From Bradyrhizobium sp. CB82 (GTDB lineage: Bacteria > Pseudomonadota > Alphaproteobacteria > Rhizobiales > Xanthobacteraceae), in NCBI RefSeq assembly GCF_029714405.1, contig NZ_CP121650.1:2919001-2983000 (forward strand): a DNA stretch of 64,000 nt, read 5' to 3'. The notes under the pieces are model-generated. The model was not told where the DNA came from, ran no database searches, and worked only from the letters and a program-made list of their open reading frames with translations. How positions within the stretch are numbered: the first letter of the stretch is position 1; each line of letters starts with the position of its first letter. The position numbers and the translations under genes were made by a program. Positions 44,713 to 53,629 of this stretch are shown here, piece after piece.

Positions 44713-44759
44713 ATATATCCGGAAAGCTCGACGAGCCGATGCCTTCAGGGAGGCTGCAC

Positions 44760-45521
44760 ATGTCCGGACTGCCGCGTTCTTCGCATGCTCTGGTGACAGG
44801 CGGCAGCCGCGGTATTGGTCGCGCGATCGCGTCAGCTTTGACAGGAGCCGGCGCCACGGTCACCGTACTCGGCCGCAATGCTGCGACGCTGGAAGACGCT
44901 GTCAATGGAGGTGCGGCGCATTTTGCTGCTGTCGCCGATGTCTCCGATGAGGCGGCGCTGAGGGCTGCGATCACGAAGGCGGCTGAACGACAGCCCATCG
45001 ATATCCTGATCGCGAATGCCGGTAGCGCTGAATCCGCTCCATTCGCGAAATCGGATGCTGCGCTCTTTGCCCGGATGATGGACGTCAATTTCATGGGCGT
45101 GGTGCACGCCGTCGGGGCCGTGTTGCCCGGGATGAAGGATCGGCCTTATGGCCGCGTCGTCGCGATCGCATCGACCGCGGGACTGAAAGGCTATGCCTAC
45201 GTCAGCGCTTATGCCGCAGCCAAACACGCCGTGGTCGGGCTCGTGCGTTCGCTGGCGCTGGAAATGGCTGGTAGCAATGTCACCGTGAACGCTGTCTGCC
45301 CGGGATTTACGGATACGGACCTCGTTGCCGATAGCATCGAGAACGTCATGAAGAAGACAGGGCGGAGCCGCGAGCAGGCGATCGCCGATCTCGCGCGGCA
45401 CAACCCGCAGGGCCGGCTCGTCACGCCTCAGGAGGTGGCAGACACGGTGCTCTGGCTATGTGGAGAAGGTGCCGGCGCGATCACGGGCCAGTCGATCGCG
45501 GTGGCCGGTGGCGAAATATAG
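44760..45521 (+). CDS. Short-chain dehydrogenase/reductase
   Basis: With GGGAGG upstream, ATG 44760 gives 253 residues; ATG 44739 is an alternative. SDR hallmarks are VTGGSRGIGRAIA (cofactor), NAGSAES (NAG), the Ser in VVAIASTAGLKG, YAAAKHAV (YxxxK) and VNAVCPGFTDTDL. It oxidises or reduces a hydroxyl/keto group, likely on a CoA ester given its neighbours. The enoyl-CoA hydratase follows after 38 bases. Confidence 0.9.
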   Translation: MSGLPRSSHALVTGGSRGIGRAIASALTGAGATVTVLGRNAATLEDAVNGGAAHFAAVADVSDEAALRAAITKAAERQPIDILIANAGSAESAPFAKSDAALFARMMDVNFMGVVHAVGAVLPGMKDRPYGRVVAIASTAGLKGYAYVSAYAAAKHAVVGLVRSLALEMAGSNVTVNAVCPGFTDTDLVADSIENVMKKTGRSREQAIADLARHNPQGRLVTPQEVADTVLWLCGEGAGAITGQSIAVAGGEI

Positions 45522-45559
45522 ACCGCAGGGTAGCGGAACGAGAATGATAGGGAGTCCTC

Positions 45560-46396
45560 ATGAGCAGACCAGCCAATCCCGTTACCGTGCCGTTGGCGGA
45601 CTATTCGCCTCAGCATTTCCTGCTTGCAGTGGTTGACCATGTGGCCACGGTCACGCTGAATCGCCCGGAACGAAAAAATCCCCTGACGTTCGAGAGCTAT
45701 CGCGAGCTCACCGACTTCTTCCGCGCCTGTGCGTTCGACGACGACGTGAAGGCCATCATCGTCACGGGTGCCGGCGGCAATTTCTCCTCGGGCGGTGACG
45801 TGTTCGAGATCATCGGCCCCCTCGTCAAGATGGACACCAAAGGGCTCACCGCGTTTACTCGGATGACCGGCGATCTCGTGAAGGCGATGCGGGCCTGCCC
45901 ACAACCGATCGTTGCAGCGGTCGAAGGTATCTGCGCCGGTGCTGGCGCCATTGTCGCTATGGCATCGGACATGCGGCTGGCGACAGGTGGGGCAAAGGTC
46001 GCATTTCTCTTCAACAAGGTTGGGCTCGCCGGCTGCGATATGGGGGCCTGCGCCATCCTGCCGCGGATCATCGGCCAATCGCGTGCCTCGGAGCTGCTTT
46101 ACACCGGTCGTTTCATGACTGCGGAAGAGGGCGAGCGCTGGGGCTTCTTCAGCCGCATCGTCACGTCGGATCAGGTTTTGCCGCAGGCGCAACTGCTGGC
46201 GAAGCAAGTCGCGGAAGGCCCGTCCTTCGCCAACACCATGACCAAGCGCATGCTGGCCATGGAATGGGCCATGTCGGTGGAAGAGGCGATCGAGGCGGAA
46301 GCCGTGGCACAGGCGCTCTGCATGACCACGGCCGATTTCAAGCGCGCTTTCGAGGCTTTCGCCAACAAAGTCAAGCCGGGCTTCAGGGGCGATTAA
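45560..46396 (+). CDS. Enoyl-CoA hydratase/isomerase family protein
   Basis: The 278-residue crotonase-fold protein has oxyanion-hole segments [11 protein letters not shown] and [20 protein letters not shown], then [19 protein letters not shown], where most hydratases have a catalytic Glu. That pattern is typical of the branch acting on ring-derived or polar CoA esters. AGGGAG precedes ATG 45560. It acts with the SDR upstream. Confidence 0.88.
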   Translation: MSRPANPVTVPLADYSPQHFLLAVVDHVATVTLNRPERKNPLTFESYRELTDFFRACAFDDDVKAIIVTGAGGNFSSGGDVFEIIGPLVKMDTKGLTAFTRMTGDLVKAMRACPQPIVAAVEGICAGAGAIVAMASDMRLATGGAKVAFLFNKVGLAGCDMGACAILPRIIGQSRASELLYTGRFMTAEEGERWGFFSRIVTSDQVLPQAQLLAKQVAEGPSFANTMTKRMLAMEWAMSVEEAIEAEAVAQALCMTTADFKRAFEAFANKVKPGFRGD

Positions 46397-46571
46397 GGCC
46401 GCTCCGCAGCAGAATATGCAAGCGGCGGGATATTCGAGGAGTTGTCAATTAAGGCTAAGCCCAAGACTTAGGTTGGCGCGGAGGCGAGGGCGATAAAGCC
46501 GCTTGCGGCGGAGTGACCGCCCATGCGACGTTAACCCCGTTGCCTGGCGTATATCGAGTGGAGTTTGGGCG

Positions 46572-47822
46572 ATGAAGGCGATTGTCGTCGGTGGCGGTAT
46601 CGGAGGTCTCACCACGGCGTTGATGCTGCGCTCGCGCGGCATCGCTTGCGAGATTTTCGAACAAGCAGATACCATTCGCGAACTCGGCGTCGGCATCAAC
46701 ACCCTGCCGCATGCCATGCGCGAGCTTGCCGGGCTTGGTCTCTTGCCGAAGCTCGACGAGGTCGCGATCCGCACCGACCAGCTCTATTATCTCAATCGTC
46801 ACGGTCAGGAAGTCTGGCGCGAAGCTCGCGGCATTGATGCCGGCCATGACGTGCCGCAGTTCTCGATTCATCGCGGCCGTCTGCAAGGCGTCATCCACCG
46901 CGCGGTCGAAGAGCGACTGGGGCCCGAGGTCATTCACACCGGTCGTCGCCTGGGCGCCTTCACCCAGGACGAAGGCGGCGTCACCGCCTATTTCTTCGAT
47001 CGCTCCGGCGGACACGTCCACACGGCGCGTGGTGATATCCTGATCGGTGCGGACGGCATCCACTCCCGCGTGCGCGAGACGCTGTTTCCAAATGAGGGGC
47101 CGCCCTGCTGGAACGGCCTGATGCTGTGGCGTGGCGCGCGCGACTGGCCGCTGTTCCTCACCGGCAAGTCGATGATCGTCGCCGGTGGCCTGAACGCCAA
47201 GGTCGTGGTCTATCCGATCGCCGAGGGCTCGAGCCCCGCGAGCCGCCTCACGAACTGGGCGGTGCTGGTGAAGATCGGCGAGGGCAATGCGCCGCCGCCG
47301 CGCAAGGAGGACTGGTCGCGGCCGGGCCGGCGCGAGGAGCTGATGCCGCACGTCGCGCGCTTCTCGGTGCCCTATGTCGACGTCAGGAGCCTGATCTCGG
47401 CAACGCCCGAGTTCTACGAATACCCAACCTGCGACCGCGATCCCTTGCCTTATTGGTCGTCGGGACGGGTTACGCTGCTGGGCGATGCCGCGCATCCAAT
47501 GTATCCGGTCGGCTCGAACGGCGCGTCGCAGGCCATTCTCGATGCGCGCTGCCTTGCGGATTTGCTGGCGCGCTCCGAGCACCCGCGCCAGGCGCTGCTC
47601 GAGTACGAGAAGAAGCGCCTGCCGATGACGGCCGAGATTGTTCGCTCCAATCGTCGCGGCGGCCCGGAAGGGGTGATTGACGCCGTCGAGCAGCTCGCGC
47701 CCGACGGTTTCGACAATGTCGAGAACGTCCTGAGCTACTCGCAGCGCGAGGCGATCGTGCGGGGCTATGCGACCAAGGCCGGCTTCGCCGCCGTGCCGGG
47801 CCTTGCCGCCGTCAGGGCGTGA
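46572..47822 (+). CDS. FAD-dependent hydroxylase (PhzS/salicylate-hydroxylase type)
   Basis: The 416-residue protein has the dinucleotide motif VVGGGIGGLTTALMLRSRG, the second FAD motif GDILIGADGIHSRVRE (DG region), and GRVTLLGDAAHPMYPVGSNG (GD motif). It is a single-component class A hydroxylase, likely acting on an aromatic acid or its CoA ester. ATG 46572 fits the FAD motif; the frame to 46503 is an extension. The hydroxylase domain of 2-aminobenzoyl-CoA monooxygenase/reductase belongs to the same broad class, but no reductase domain is attached. Confidence 0.85.
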   Translation: MKAIVVGGGIGGLTTALMLRSRGIACEIFEQADTIRELGVGINTLPHAMRELAGLGLLPKLDEVAIRTDQLYYLNRHGQEVWREARGIDAGHDVPQFSIHRGRLQGVIHRAVEERLGPEVIHTGRRLGAFTQDEGGVTAYFFDRSGGHVHTARGDILIGADGIHSRVRETLFPNEGPPCWNGLMLWRGARDWPLFLTGKSMIVAGGLNAKVVVYPIAEGSSPASRLTNWAVLVKIGEGNAPPPRKEDWSRPGRREELMPHVARFSVPYVDVRSLISATPEFYEYPTCDRDPLPYWSSGRVTLLGDAAHPMYPVGSNGASQAILDARCLADLLARSEHPRQALLEYEKKRLPMTAEIVRSNRRGGPEGVIDAVEQLAPDGFDNVENVLSYSQREAIVRGYATKAGFAAVPGLAAVRA

Positions 47823-47836
47823 CGTAGCGCCGCCGC

Positions 47837-48289
47837 CTAGGACGGCGGCGGGGGCAGGAAGTGGATGTTGAACTCTGCGGCCATCGCGACGACGTCCTCA
47901 GGCTTCTGTTCCTTCATGTTATGAAGGCCCCAGAACAGGTCATAGAGCTTGCGGCTCGGTGATACCCAGAATAGCACCTTCGCCGTCTGGTCCGACTTGT
48001 TGAAGATGCCGTGCGGAATGCCCATGCCGAGGCGGATCAAGTCGCCCGGCGTCGCCTGCGCTTCGGTATTGCCGAGCACGAAATCGAGCTTTCCCTCCAA
48101 CATATAGAGATACTCGTCCTGGTCCGGATGGATGTGCGGCGGAACGAAGGTGCCGGGCGGAAGCGTTGCATGCCAGGAGAAGCTGTGCTCGGCATAGCTC
48201 TTTGGCACATAGGTCTGGCCGAGAATGTTCCAGGAAATGCCCTGGATACCTTCATTGGCCCTGGTGATGCCGGTGATCTCGCTCTTCAC
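47837..48289 (-). CDS. Cupin-domain protein
   Basis: GTG 48289 has a strong GGAGGAA site upstream, giving 150 residues. The cupin metal motifs are PPHIHPDQDEYLYMLEG (two His and a Glu) and GDLIRLGMGIPHGIFN (third His). It could be a small dioxygenase, isomerase or sensor; nothing fixes which. It lies 37 bases downstream of the binding-protein gene on the same strand, so they are probably co-transcribed. Confidence 0.85.
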   Translation of the reverse strand: MKSEITGITRANEGIQGISWNILGQTYVPKSYAEHSFSWHATLPPGTFVPPHIHPDQDEYLYMLEGKLDFVLGNTEAQATPGDLIRLGMGIPHGIFNKSDQTAKVLFWVSPSRKLYDLFWGLHNMKEQKPEDVVAMAAEFNIHFLPPPPS

Positions 48290-48326
48290 TTGAATTCCTC
48301 CCTTTACTCGACCTTCAATGCGGCAA

Positions 48327-49502
48327 TTAATTCGTCGGCTTGCAGTCTTTTGCGTAACGGTCACCGTAGTTCTCGAAAACCTTTTGAACGATCTCGGTCT
48401 GAAATTTTCCGTCAGGGCGCTTGGCGACCTTGGTTAGATAAAAGTCCTGAATCGGATAGCCGTTGGTGTTGAATTTGAAGGAGCCGCGCAGCGAGGTGAA
48501 ATCGGCCTTCTTCAGGGCCGCACCGACCGCGTCCTTGTTTGAGAGGTCGCCCTTCACCGCCTTGACCGCGCTGTCGATCAACATCGCGGCGTCGTAGGCC
48601 TGGAAGGCATAGGTGCCGGGCACGCCGTTGTAGGCGGCTTCATAGGCCGCGACGAACTTCTTGTTTTGGGGGGTGTCGAGATTGGGCGCCCAGTTCGCAC
48701 CACCGAACATGCCGACGGCCGCGTCCTGCTGCGCCGGCAAGGTCGACTCGTCCACCGTGAAGGCCGATAGCACCGGGATCGTATCGGCAAGCCCTGCCTG
48801 CCGGTACTGCTTGACGAGGTTCACGCCAAGGCCACCCGGCATGAAGGTGAAGAGCGCATCGGGCTTGAGCGAGGCGATCTTCGAAAGCTCCGGCTGGAAG
48901 TCCAGCGTGTTGAGCGGCATATAGGATTCCTCGACGATTTCGCCCTTGTAGTCGAGCTTGAAACCGGCCGCCGAATCCTTGCCGGCCTGATAGTTAGGCA
49001 CCATCACATACATACGCTTGTAGCCGCGATCCTGGGCCACCTTGCCGAGGATCTCGTGCACCTGATCGTTCTGATAGGAGGTCACGTAGAAGAACGGGCT
49101 GCAGTCCTTGCCGGCGTATGTCGATGGGCCGGCATTCGGGCTGATCAGGAATGTCTTGGACTCGGTGATTGGGCGATGAATCGCTTGCAGGATGTTGGAG
49201 AAGATCGGCCCGACCACGAAATCGACCTTGTCGCGCTCGAGCAGGCCCTTGACCTTGGTTACCGCCGCATCCGGTTTTAGCTCGTCATCGACGACCATGA
49301 CCTCGACATCGCGGCCGCCCATCTTGCCGCCGAGATCCTTGACCGCGAGCGCGAAGCCGTCGCGAACCTGCTGGCCGAGCGCGGCGGCAGGTCCCGACAA
49401 GGTCACGATCACGCCGAGCTTGATCTTCTGCTGCGCAAGCGCCGGATCCAGTGCGGCACCTACGAGCAAAGCCAATCCCGCCAACTTCAGTTGCATGTTC
49501 AT
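48327..49502 (-). CDS. LivK-type ABC substrate-binding protein
   Basis: The 391-residue precursor has a signal peptide (MNMQLKLAGLALLVGAALDP, cut after ALA) and the type I periplasmic fold of the branched-chain amino acid/aromatic group: KIKLGVIVTLSGPAAALGQQ, DVEVMVVDDELKPDAAVTKV, FVVGPIFSNILQA and the C-terminal FKFNTNGYPIQDFYL. Relatives in this group bind aromatic acids. No permease or ATPase is adjacent, so it must share a transporter encoded elsewhere. Confidence 0.88.
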   Translation of the reverse strand: MNMQLKLAGLALLVGAALDPALAQQKIKLGVIVTLSGPAAALGQQVRDGFALAVKDLGGKMGGRDVEVMVVDDELKPDAAVTKVKGLLERDKVDFVVGPIFSNILQAIHRPITESKTFLISPNAGPSTYAGKDCSPFFYVTSYQNDQVHEILGKVAQDRGYKRMYVMVPNYQAGKDSAAGFKLDYKGEIVEESYMPLNTLDFQPELSKIASLKPDALFTFMPGGLGVNLVKQYRQAGLADTIPVLSAFTVDESTLPAQQDAAVGMFGGANWAPNLDTPQNKKFVAAYEAAYNGVPGTYAFQAYDAAMLIDSAVKAVKGDLSNKDAVGAALKKADFTSLRGSFKFNTNGYPIQDFYLTKVAKRPDGKFQTEIVQKVFENYGDRYAKDCKPTN

Positions 49503-49656
49503 GATCTCTCCCCCGATATGCCCGCGCTCACGCTAGAGCCCTGTCGTTCGATCCAAGCTTATTCTGATGACGGCATCGGCGGCAAGCGAAGCCGAAGCTG
49601 CGGCATCTTGCGTTGCGCCATCAGCCCGGCGCCATATGCAAGCGGCGCGCCAATTG

Positions 49657-49670
49657 CTTGAAGCCTAAAG
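49657..49670. promoter_or_regulatory. Possible MarR operator
   Basis: CTTGAAGCCTAAAG lies in the divergent gap between the binding-protein gene (start 49502) and marR (start 49796), and resembles the palindromes at 44701 and 50368. Confidence 0.4.
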
Positions 49671-49729
49671 AAATTCGACCCGCACGGGTTGTTCGGCGCG
49701 TTTTGGGCTTGCGGCAGGGCGGAAATTAC

Positions 49730-49740
49730 TTGAAGCTCAA
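49730..49740. promoter_or_regulatory. Possible MarR autoregulatory operator
   Basis: TTGAAGCTCAA, with flanking ACTTGAAGCTCAAAAC, is a near-palindrome 56 bases before the MarR start, as expected for autoregulation. Confidence 0.4.
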
Positions 49741-49795
49741 AACGAACGTTGGCGCGCTTCCGCCGCCAGTGCTGTGACACAGTGGCCGCACCACG

Positions 49796-50287
49796 ATGCT
49801 TGATTCCGAGACCAAGGCCGTCGAACTTCCGGAAGACCACGCCGAAGAGCTTCGGCTGTGGCTGCGTCTGTTGACCTGTACGACCCTGATCGAGGGTGAG
49901 GTGCGCAGCCGCCTGCGGGAGCGGTTCGACGTCACGTTGCCCCGCTTCGATCTGATGGCGCAACTCGACAAGGCGCCGGACGGCATGACCCTGTCCGACG
50001 TCTCCAAGCGCATGATGGTCTCCAATGGCAACGTCACCGGGCTCGTCGAGCGTCTCGTGGAATCCGGGCACCTCGACCGCCGCACGTCCGATACCGATCG
50101 CCGCGTCCAGGTCATCCGGTTGACCAAGCTCGGCCGCGCCGAGTTTCGCAAGATGGCGGCGGAACACGAGACCTGGATTGCCGACGTCTTTGCCGAGCTC
50201 ACGCCAAAGGACGTGCGTGAATTGATGCGCCTCTTGGCCAAGACCAAGGCCTCGGCCCAAAGATCCGCCTCGCGCCGCAGAGCTTAA
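49796..50287 (+). CDS. MarR-family transcriptional regulator
   Basis: The 163-residue protein has the MarR winged helix: FDVTLPRFDLMAQLDKAPDG, recognition helix region SDVSKRMMVSNGNVTGLVER, wing DTDRRVQVIRLTKLGRAEF. MarR proteins of aromatic-CoA gene sets usually repress and are released by the CoA ester of the substrate. The repeated TTTAAGC-type palindromes in the control regions nearby are the likely operators. It lies between the binding-protein gene and the benzoate/aminobenzoate-CoA ligase. Confidence 0.9.
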   Translation: MLDSETKAVELPEDHAEELRLWLRLLTCTTLIEGEVRSRLRERFDVTLPRFDLMAQLDKAPDGMTLSDVSKRMMVSNGNVTGLVERLVESGHLDRRTSDTDRRVQVIRLTKLGRAEFRKMAAEHETWIADVFAELTPKDVRELMRLLAKTKASAQRSASRRRA

Positions 50288-50367
50288 GGCTCGGCCGCGC
50301 CGCGGGCGAACTCCCCCCTGCCGTCAGAAAAGCACGCAATGTCCAAAATCTGCTATTGCGCCAAATT

Positions 50368-50383
50368 ATTTTAAGCCTAAAAT
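50368..50383. promoter_or_regulatory. Probable MarR operator
   Basis: ATTTTAAGCCTAAAAT is a 16-bp near-perfect palindrome 52 bases before the CoA ligase start and shares its core with the sites at 44701 and 49657. Confidence 0.6.
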
Positions 50384-50434
50384 GATTTTCCAGATAGTGC
50401 TGCCGGGTGCTCTCCAAGCTGAAAGGAGCGTGCG

Positions 50435-52117
50435 ATGGCTAACGCCGCCAAAGTTCAACTTCCGGGCTCAGATGACGGCAGGGCTGGAACGGCTCACGCC
50501 GACACCTTTGCCCTGCAACATCTGCCGCCCCGCGATCTATGGCCCGAGTTCATCTTCACGCGACCCGAGCTGCAATATCCGCCGCGATTGAATTGCGTCA
50601 GTTACTTCCTTGATCGCTGGGTTGAGGAGGGGCATGGCGATGCGCCTTGCGCGATCAGTCCTTCGGTCAGCTACAGCTATCGCGAGCTGCAGCAGCTCGT
50701 GAACCGCATTGCCAATGTGCTGGTCGGCAAGCTTGGTCTCGTGACCGGGGGCCGCGTTCTTCTCCGCTCGGCGAACAATCCCATGATGGTCGCCATCTAT
50801 CTTGCGGTCATCAAGGCGGGCGGCATCGTGGTTGCGACCATGCCGCTGTTGCGTGCCAAGGAGCTTCTGTATCCGATTCAGAAGGCCGAGATCACGCTGG
50901 CGCTGTGCGACGGCAAGCTATCCGACGAGATGGAGAAGGCGAAAGCGGCCGCGCCCGGGCTGAAGCACGTCGTCTATTGGGGCAGTGGTGCCTCGGACTC
51001 GCTGGAAGCGCTGACCGCAGATGCAAGCTCCGAGTTCGAGGCGGTCGACACGGCGTCCGACGATGTTTGCCTGATCGCCTTCACCTCGGGAACGACCGGC
51101 GACCCGAAGGGCACCATGCATTTCCATCGGGATATGCTGGCGGTGTGCGATGGCTATGCGCGCAATGTCCTGCGGGCGAAGCAGGACGATCGTTTCATCG
51201 GTTCGGCGCCGCTCGCCTTCACGTTCGGCTTCGGTGGCGTGTTGTTCCCGATGCATATCGGCGCGTCCTTCGTCGTCTTGGAGAAGACCGCGCCGGACGA
51301 TTTTCTTGCGGCCATCGAGCGCTACAAGACCACGGTCTGCTTCACGGCGCCGACTGCGTACCGCGCGATGCTCGGCAAGATCGCAGGCCGCGATATCTCG
51401 TCCTTGCGCAAGTGCGTGTCCGCCGGCGAGACCTTGCCAAAGCCGACATTCGACGCCTGGCTCAAGGCAACAGGCATCAAGTTGATGGACGGCATCGGTT
51501 CGACCGAATTGCTGCACATCTTCATCAGCGCGACGGAAGACGAGATTCGCCCTGGCGCCACCGGCAAGCCGGTGCCGGGCTACGAGGCCAAGATCGTCGA
51601 TGATGACGGCAACGACGTGCCATCAGGCACGATGGGGCGCCTGGCGGTCCGAGGACCGACAGGATGCCGGTATCTTGCCGACGAGCGGCAGCGCAAATAT
51701 GTCCACAATGGCTGGAACATCACGGGTGACACCTATGTGATGGATGCCGACGGGTACTTCTGGTACCAGTCGCGCTCCGACGACATGATCGTTTCGGCCG
51801 GCTACAACATTGCAGGTACGGATGTTGAGGCTGCGCTCATGACGCATCCGGCGGTCGCCGAATGCGGCGTCGTCGGGGCGCCCGATGAGGCGCGTGGCAT
51901 GATCGTGAAGGCCTACGTGGTCCCGGCGCCGGGCGTCACGGCGGGCGCACAGCTTGCGACCGAGCTGCAAGAGCACGTCAAGCGCGAGATCGCTCCCTAC
52001 AAGTATCCGCGCGCGATCGAGTTCGTGACGCAGTTACCGAAGACCGAGACGGGCAAGCTGAAGCGCTTCGCCCTGCGGCAGATGGCGCAGGCGGGGGCTT
52101 CGTCGCCTGGAGCATGA
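50435..52117 (+). CDS. Benzoate/2-aminobenzoate-CoA ligase family protein
   Basis: The 560-residue adenylate-forming ligase has TSGTTGDPKGTMHFHRDMLA, DGIGSTELLHIFISA, NITGDTYVMDADGYFWYQSR and PKTETGKLKRF. The N-terminal LPPRDLWPEFIFTRPELQYP and the GSTELLHIF box match benzoate-CoA-ligase-type enzymes, with 2-aminobenzoate-CoA ligase the closest layout I recall. GAAAGGAG precedes ATG 50435. It would commit an aromatic acid to CoA-dependent aerobic breakdown. A RidA-like protein follows, which fits an amino/imino intermediate. Confidence 0.82.
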   Translation: MANAAKVQLPGSDDGRAGTAHADTFALQHLPPRDLWPEFIFTRPELQYPPRLNCVSYFLDRWVEEGHGDAPCAISPSVSYSYRELQQLVNRIANVLVGKLGLVTGGRVLLRSANNPMMVAIYLAVIKAGGIVVATMPLLRAKELLYPIQKAEITLALCDGKLSDEMEKAKAAAPGLKHVVYWGSGASDSLEALTADASSEFEAVDTASDDVCLIAFTSGTTGDPKGTMHFHRDMLAVCDGYARNVLRAKQDDRFIGSAPLAFTFGFGGVLFPMHIGASFVVLEKTAPDDFLAAIERYKTTVCFTAPTAYRAMLGKIAGRDISSLRKCVSAGETLPKPTFDAWLKATGIKLMDGIGSTELLHIFISATEDEIRPGATGKPVPGYEAKIVDDDGNDVPSGTMGRLAVRGPTGCRYLADERQRKYVHNGWNITGDTYVMDADGYFWYQSRSDDMIVSAGYNIAGTDVEAALMTHPAVAECGVVGAPDEARGMIVKAYVVPAPGVTAGAQLATELQEHVKREIAPYKYPRAIEFVTQLPKTETGKLKRFALRQMAQAGASSPGA

Positions 52118-52164
52118 TTTGGACCCGAAGGGCCGCGTTAGCGCAAAGTATGGAGCGGTTTTCC
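52112..52164. repeat. Interspersed repeat, copy 1
   Basis: A segment of about 53 bases containing GGACCCGAAGGGCCGCG, TTAGCGCAAAGT and AGCGGTTTTCC recurs at 60423-60475. The TGA stop of the CoA ligase lies inside it. Such palindromic intergenic repeats are common in this group of bacteria. Confidence 0.8.
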
Positions 52165-52189
52165 GAAAAGATCATGTTCAAACAACAAC

Positions 52190-52232
52190 CTAAAGCGCGA
52201 TGACGATTCACCCCAATCTCATCGCGTTTTAG
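52190..52232. repeat. Palindromic hairpin element
   Basis: CTAAAGCGCGATGA (52190-52203) and TCATCGCGTTTTAG (52219-52232) pair with few mismatches around a 15-base loop. It may act as a REP-like element or as a terminator before the RidA gene. Confidence 0.6.
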
Positions 52233-52263
52233 TGTCGACACCAAACAAGAGAGGAATGGACGA

Positions 52264-52716
52264 TTGTCTGCAACGACGCCGAAAAGCCCGCAGCTCGCAA
52301 CGCTGCCGACCAGGGATGGTGCATCTTCTCGGATCCTGCAGCCATCCGGCTGGCCGATGCCGAAGGGCTACGCCAACGGTGTGGCCGCGGAAGGACGCAT
52401 CGTCGTCACCGGCGGCGTCATCGGCTGGGACGCAGAAGAGCGTCTCGCGGATGGCTTTGTCGCGCAAGTCCGTCAGACGCTGAGCAACATCGCGGCGATC
52501 CTCGCGGAAGGCGGCGCGCGGCCGGAGCACCTCGTGCGTCTCACATGGTATGTTGTGGACATGGACGAGTATCTGGCCAACCTGAAGGCGCTTGGCCAGA
52601 TTTACCGCGAAATTTTCGGTGCGCATTACCCGGCGATGGCGCTGGTGCAGGTCGTCAGGCTGGTAGAGAAAGCGGCGCGCGTCGAAATCGAAGCCACCGC
52701 CGTGATCCCGCGCTGA
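52264..52716 (+). CDS. RidA/YjgF-family protein
   Basis: The 150-residue protein has the RidA pattern: SGWPMPKGYANGVAAEGRIV, VTGGVIGWDAE, VRQTLSNIAAILAEGGARPE and the conserved Arg in RVEIEATAVIPR. RidA proteins hydrolyse reactive enamines or imines to ketones. Next to an aminobenzoate-type CoA ligase, this suggests removal of the amino group after ring reduction. The start is TTG 52264, with AGAGGA a little distant. Confidence 0.85.
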   Translation: MSATTPKSPQLATLPTRDGASSRILQPSGWPMPKGYANGVAAEGRIVVTGGVIGWDAEERLADGFVAQVRQTLSNIAAILAEGGARPEHLVRLTWYVVDMDEYLANLKALGQIYREIFGAHYPAMALVQVVRLVEKAARVEIEATAVIPR

Positions 52717-52724
52717 TGCGCCGT

Positions 52725-53453
52725 TCAGCTCGCCTTGGCGAGATCGTCGTCCTCCGGGGAATTCAGGTAGACGCCGGAGACGGTGTCGACCCAGCAAAGA
52801 TGGTCGTGCACTTTCTTCACGCCGTCGATGTTCTCGGTCAAGACGATCGCCGCCCGGCGCGCACTCTCGTCCGTGATGACGCCGCTCAGGTGGACGATGC
52901 CGTCGCGAACGATGACGTTCAGTCCGAACGGGCACCAGTCGTTCTTTTCCATCGCGTCAATGATGCGGCTGCGAATGTGATCGTCGTCCGCCGTGGGATC
53001 GGGCACCTGGCGAGCGAGGCTCGCGACAGCCTGGAGCAGGTTGGCGCGAGAGACGAGACCTACGACCTTGTCGCCGCGCACCACGGGCAGGCGCTTGATG
53101 TTGTTCTGTTCCATGATGTCGACGATCTCGACTAGCGCCGTATCCTCGGTGATGGTCACCGGTGACGTCGTCATCACTTCCGAAACCTTGCGGCCGTGTT
53201 CCTGAACGAAATCGCTGGCCGATTTGCCGGGGCCGAGGATGAATTTCAGCCAACGGCCACGCTTGCGCTGGGTTCCGATCTCGCTGCGCCGGATGAAGTC
53301 GCCCTCCGACACGACTCCGACCAGCTTGCCGGTCTCGTCGACCACGGGAAGACCGCTGACATGGCGTTTCAGCATGATGTTTGCGGCTTCGACGATGGTT
53401 GTGTCCGGGGTGACCGAGATGACCGACCGGGTCATGATCTGGTGGGCGCGCAT
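52725..53453 (-). CDS. CBS-pair and BON domain protein
   Basis: The 242-residue protein has two CBS motifs (about 8-60 and 92-145: MTRSVISVTPDTTIVEAAN and VMTTSPVTITEDTALVEIV) separated by a basic segment. A BON domain follows (about 165-225, with GIVHLSGVITDESARRAAIV). CBS pairs sense adenine nucleotides; BON domains bind membranes or lipids. There is no signal peptide. An FNR/FixK-type box centred about 68 bases upstream suggests low-oxygen induction. Converges on the RidA gene. Confidence 0.88.
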   Translation of the reverse strand: MRAHQIMTRSVISVTPDTTIVEAANIMLKRHVSGLPVVDETGKLVGVVSEGDFIRRSEIGTQRKRGRWLKFILGPGKSASDFVQEHGRKVSEVMTTSPVTITEDTALVEIVDIMEQNNIKRLPVVRGDKVVGLVSRANLLQAVASLARQVPDPTADDDHIRSRIIDAMEKNDWCPFGLNVIVRDGIVHLSGVITDESARRAAIVLTENIDGVKKVHDHLCWVDTVSGVYLNSPEDDDLAKAS

Positions 53454-53514
53454 GGTCTAGCTCCGCATGTCAGAATTCGATGTCGCGAGCCTAGTGCGGG
53501 CCGGACTTGGCGAT

Positions 53515-53528
53515 TTGACGCAGGTCAA
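53515..53528. promoter_or_regulatory. FixK/FNR-type box (CBS-BON gene)
   Basis: TTGACGCAGGTCAA fits the TTGA-N6-TCAA site of FNR/FixK regulators. It is placed for the minus-strand CBS-BON gene starting at 53453. Confidence 0.65.
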
Positions 53529-53551
53529 TCGGTGAGGGGCGCGGCCGGGCT

Positions 53552-53565
53552 TTGACGCAGCTCAA
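53552..53565. promoter_or_regulatory. FixK/FNR-type box (phasin-like gene)
   Basis: TTGACGCAGCTCAA lies about 71 bases (centre) before the TTG start at 53630 and is placed for the plus-strand phasin-phaC pair. Confidence 0.6.
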
Positions 53566-53629
53566 GGTGCGCCAGGCGTGGGGTCATATCCTGGAACCTG
53601 AAAGCCCCAGGGCCAAGCAGGAGGTCACC

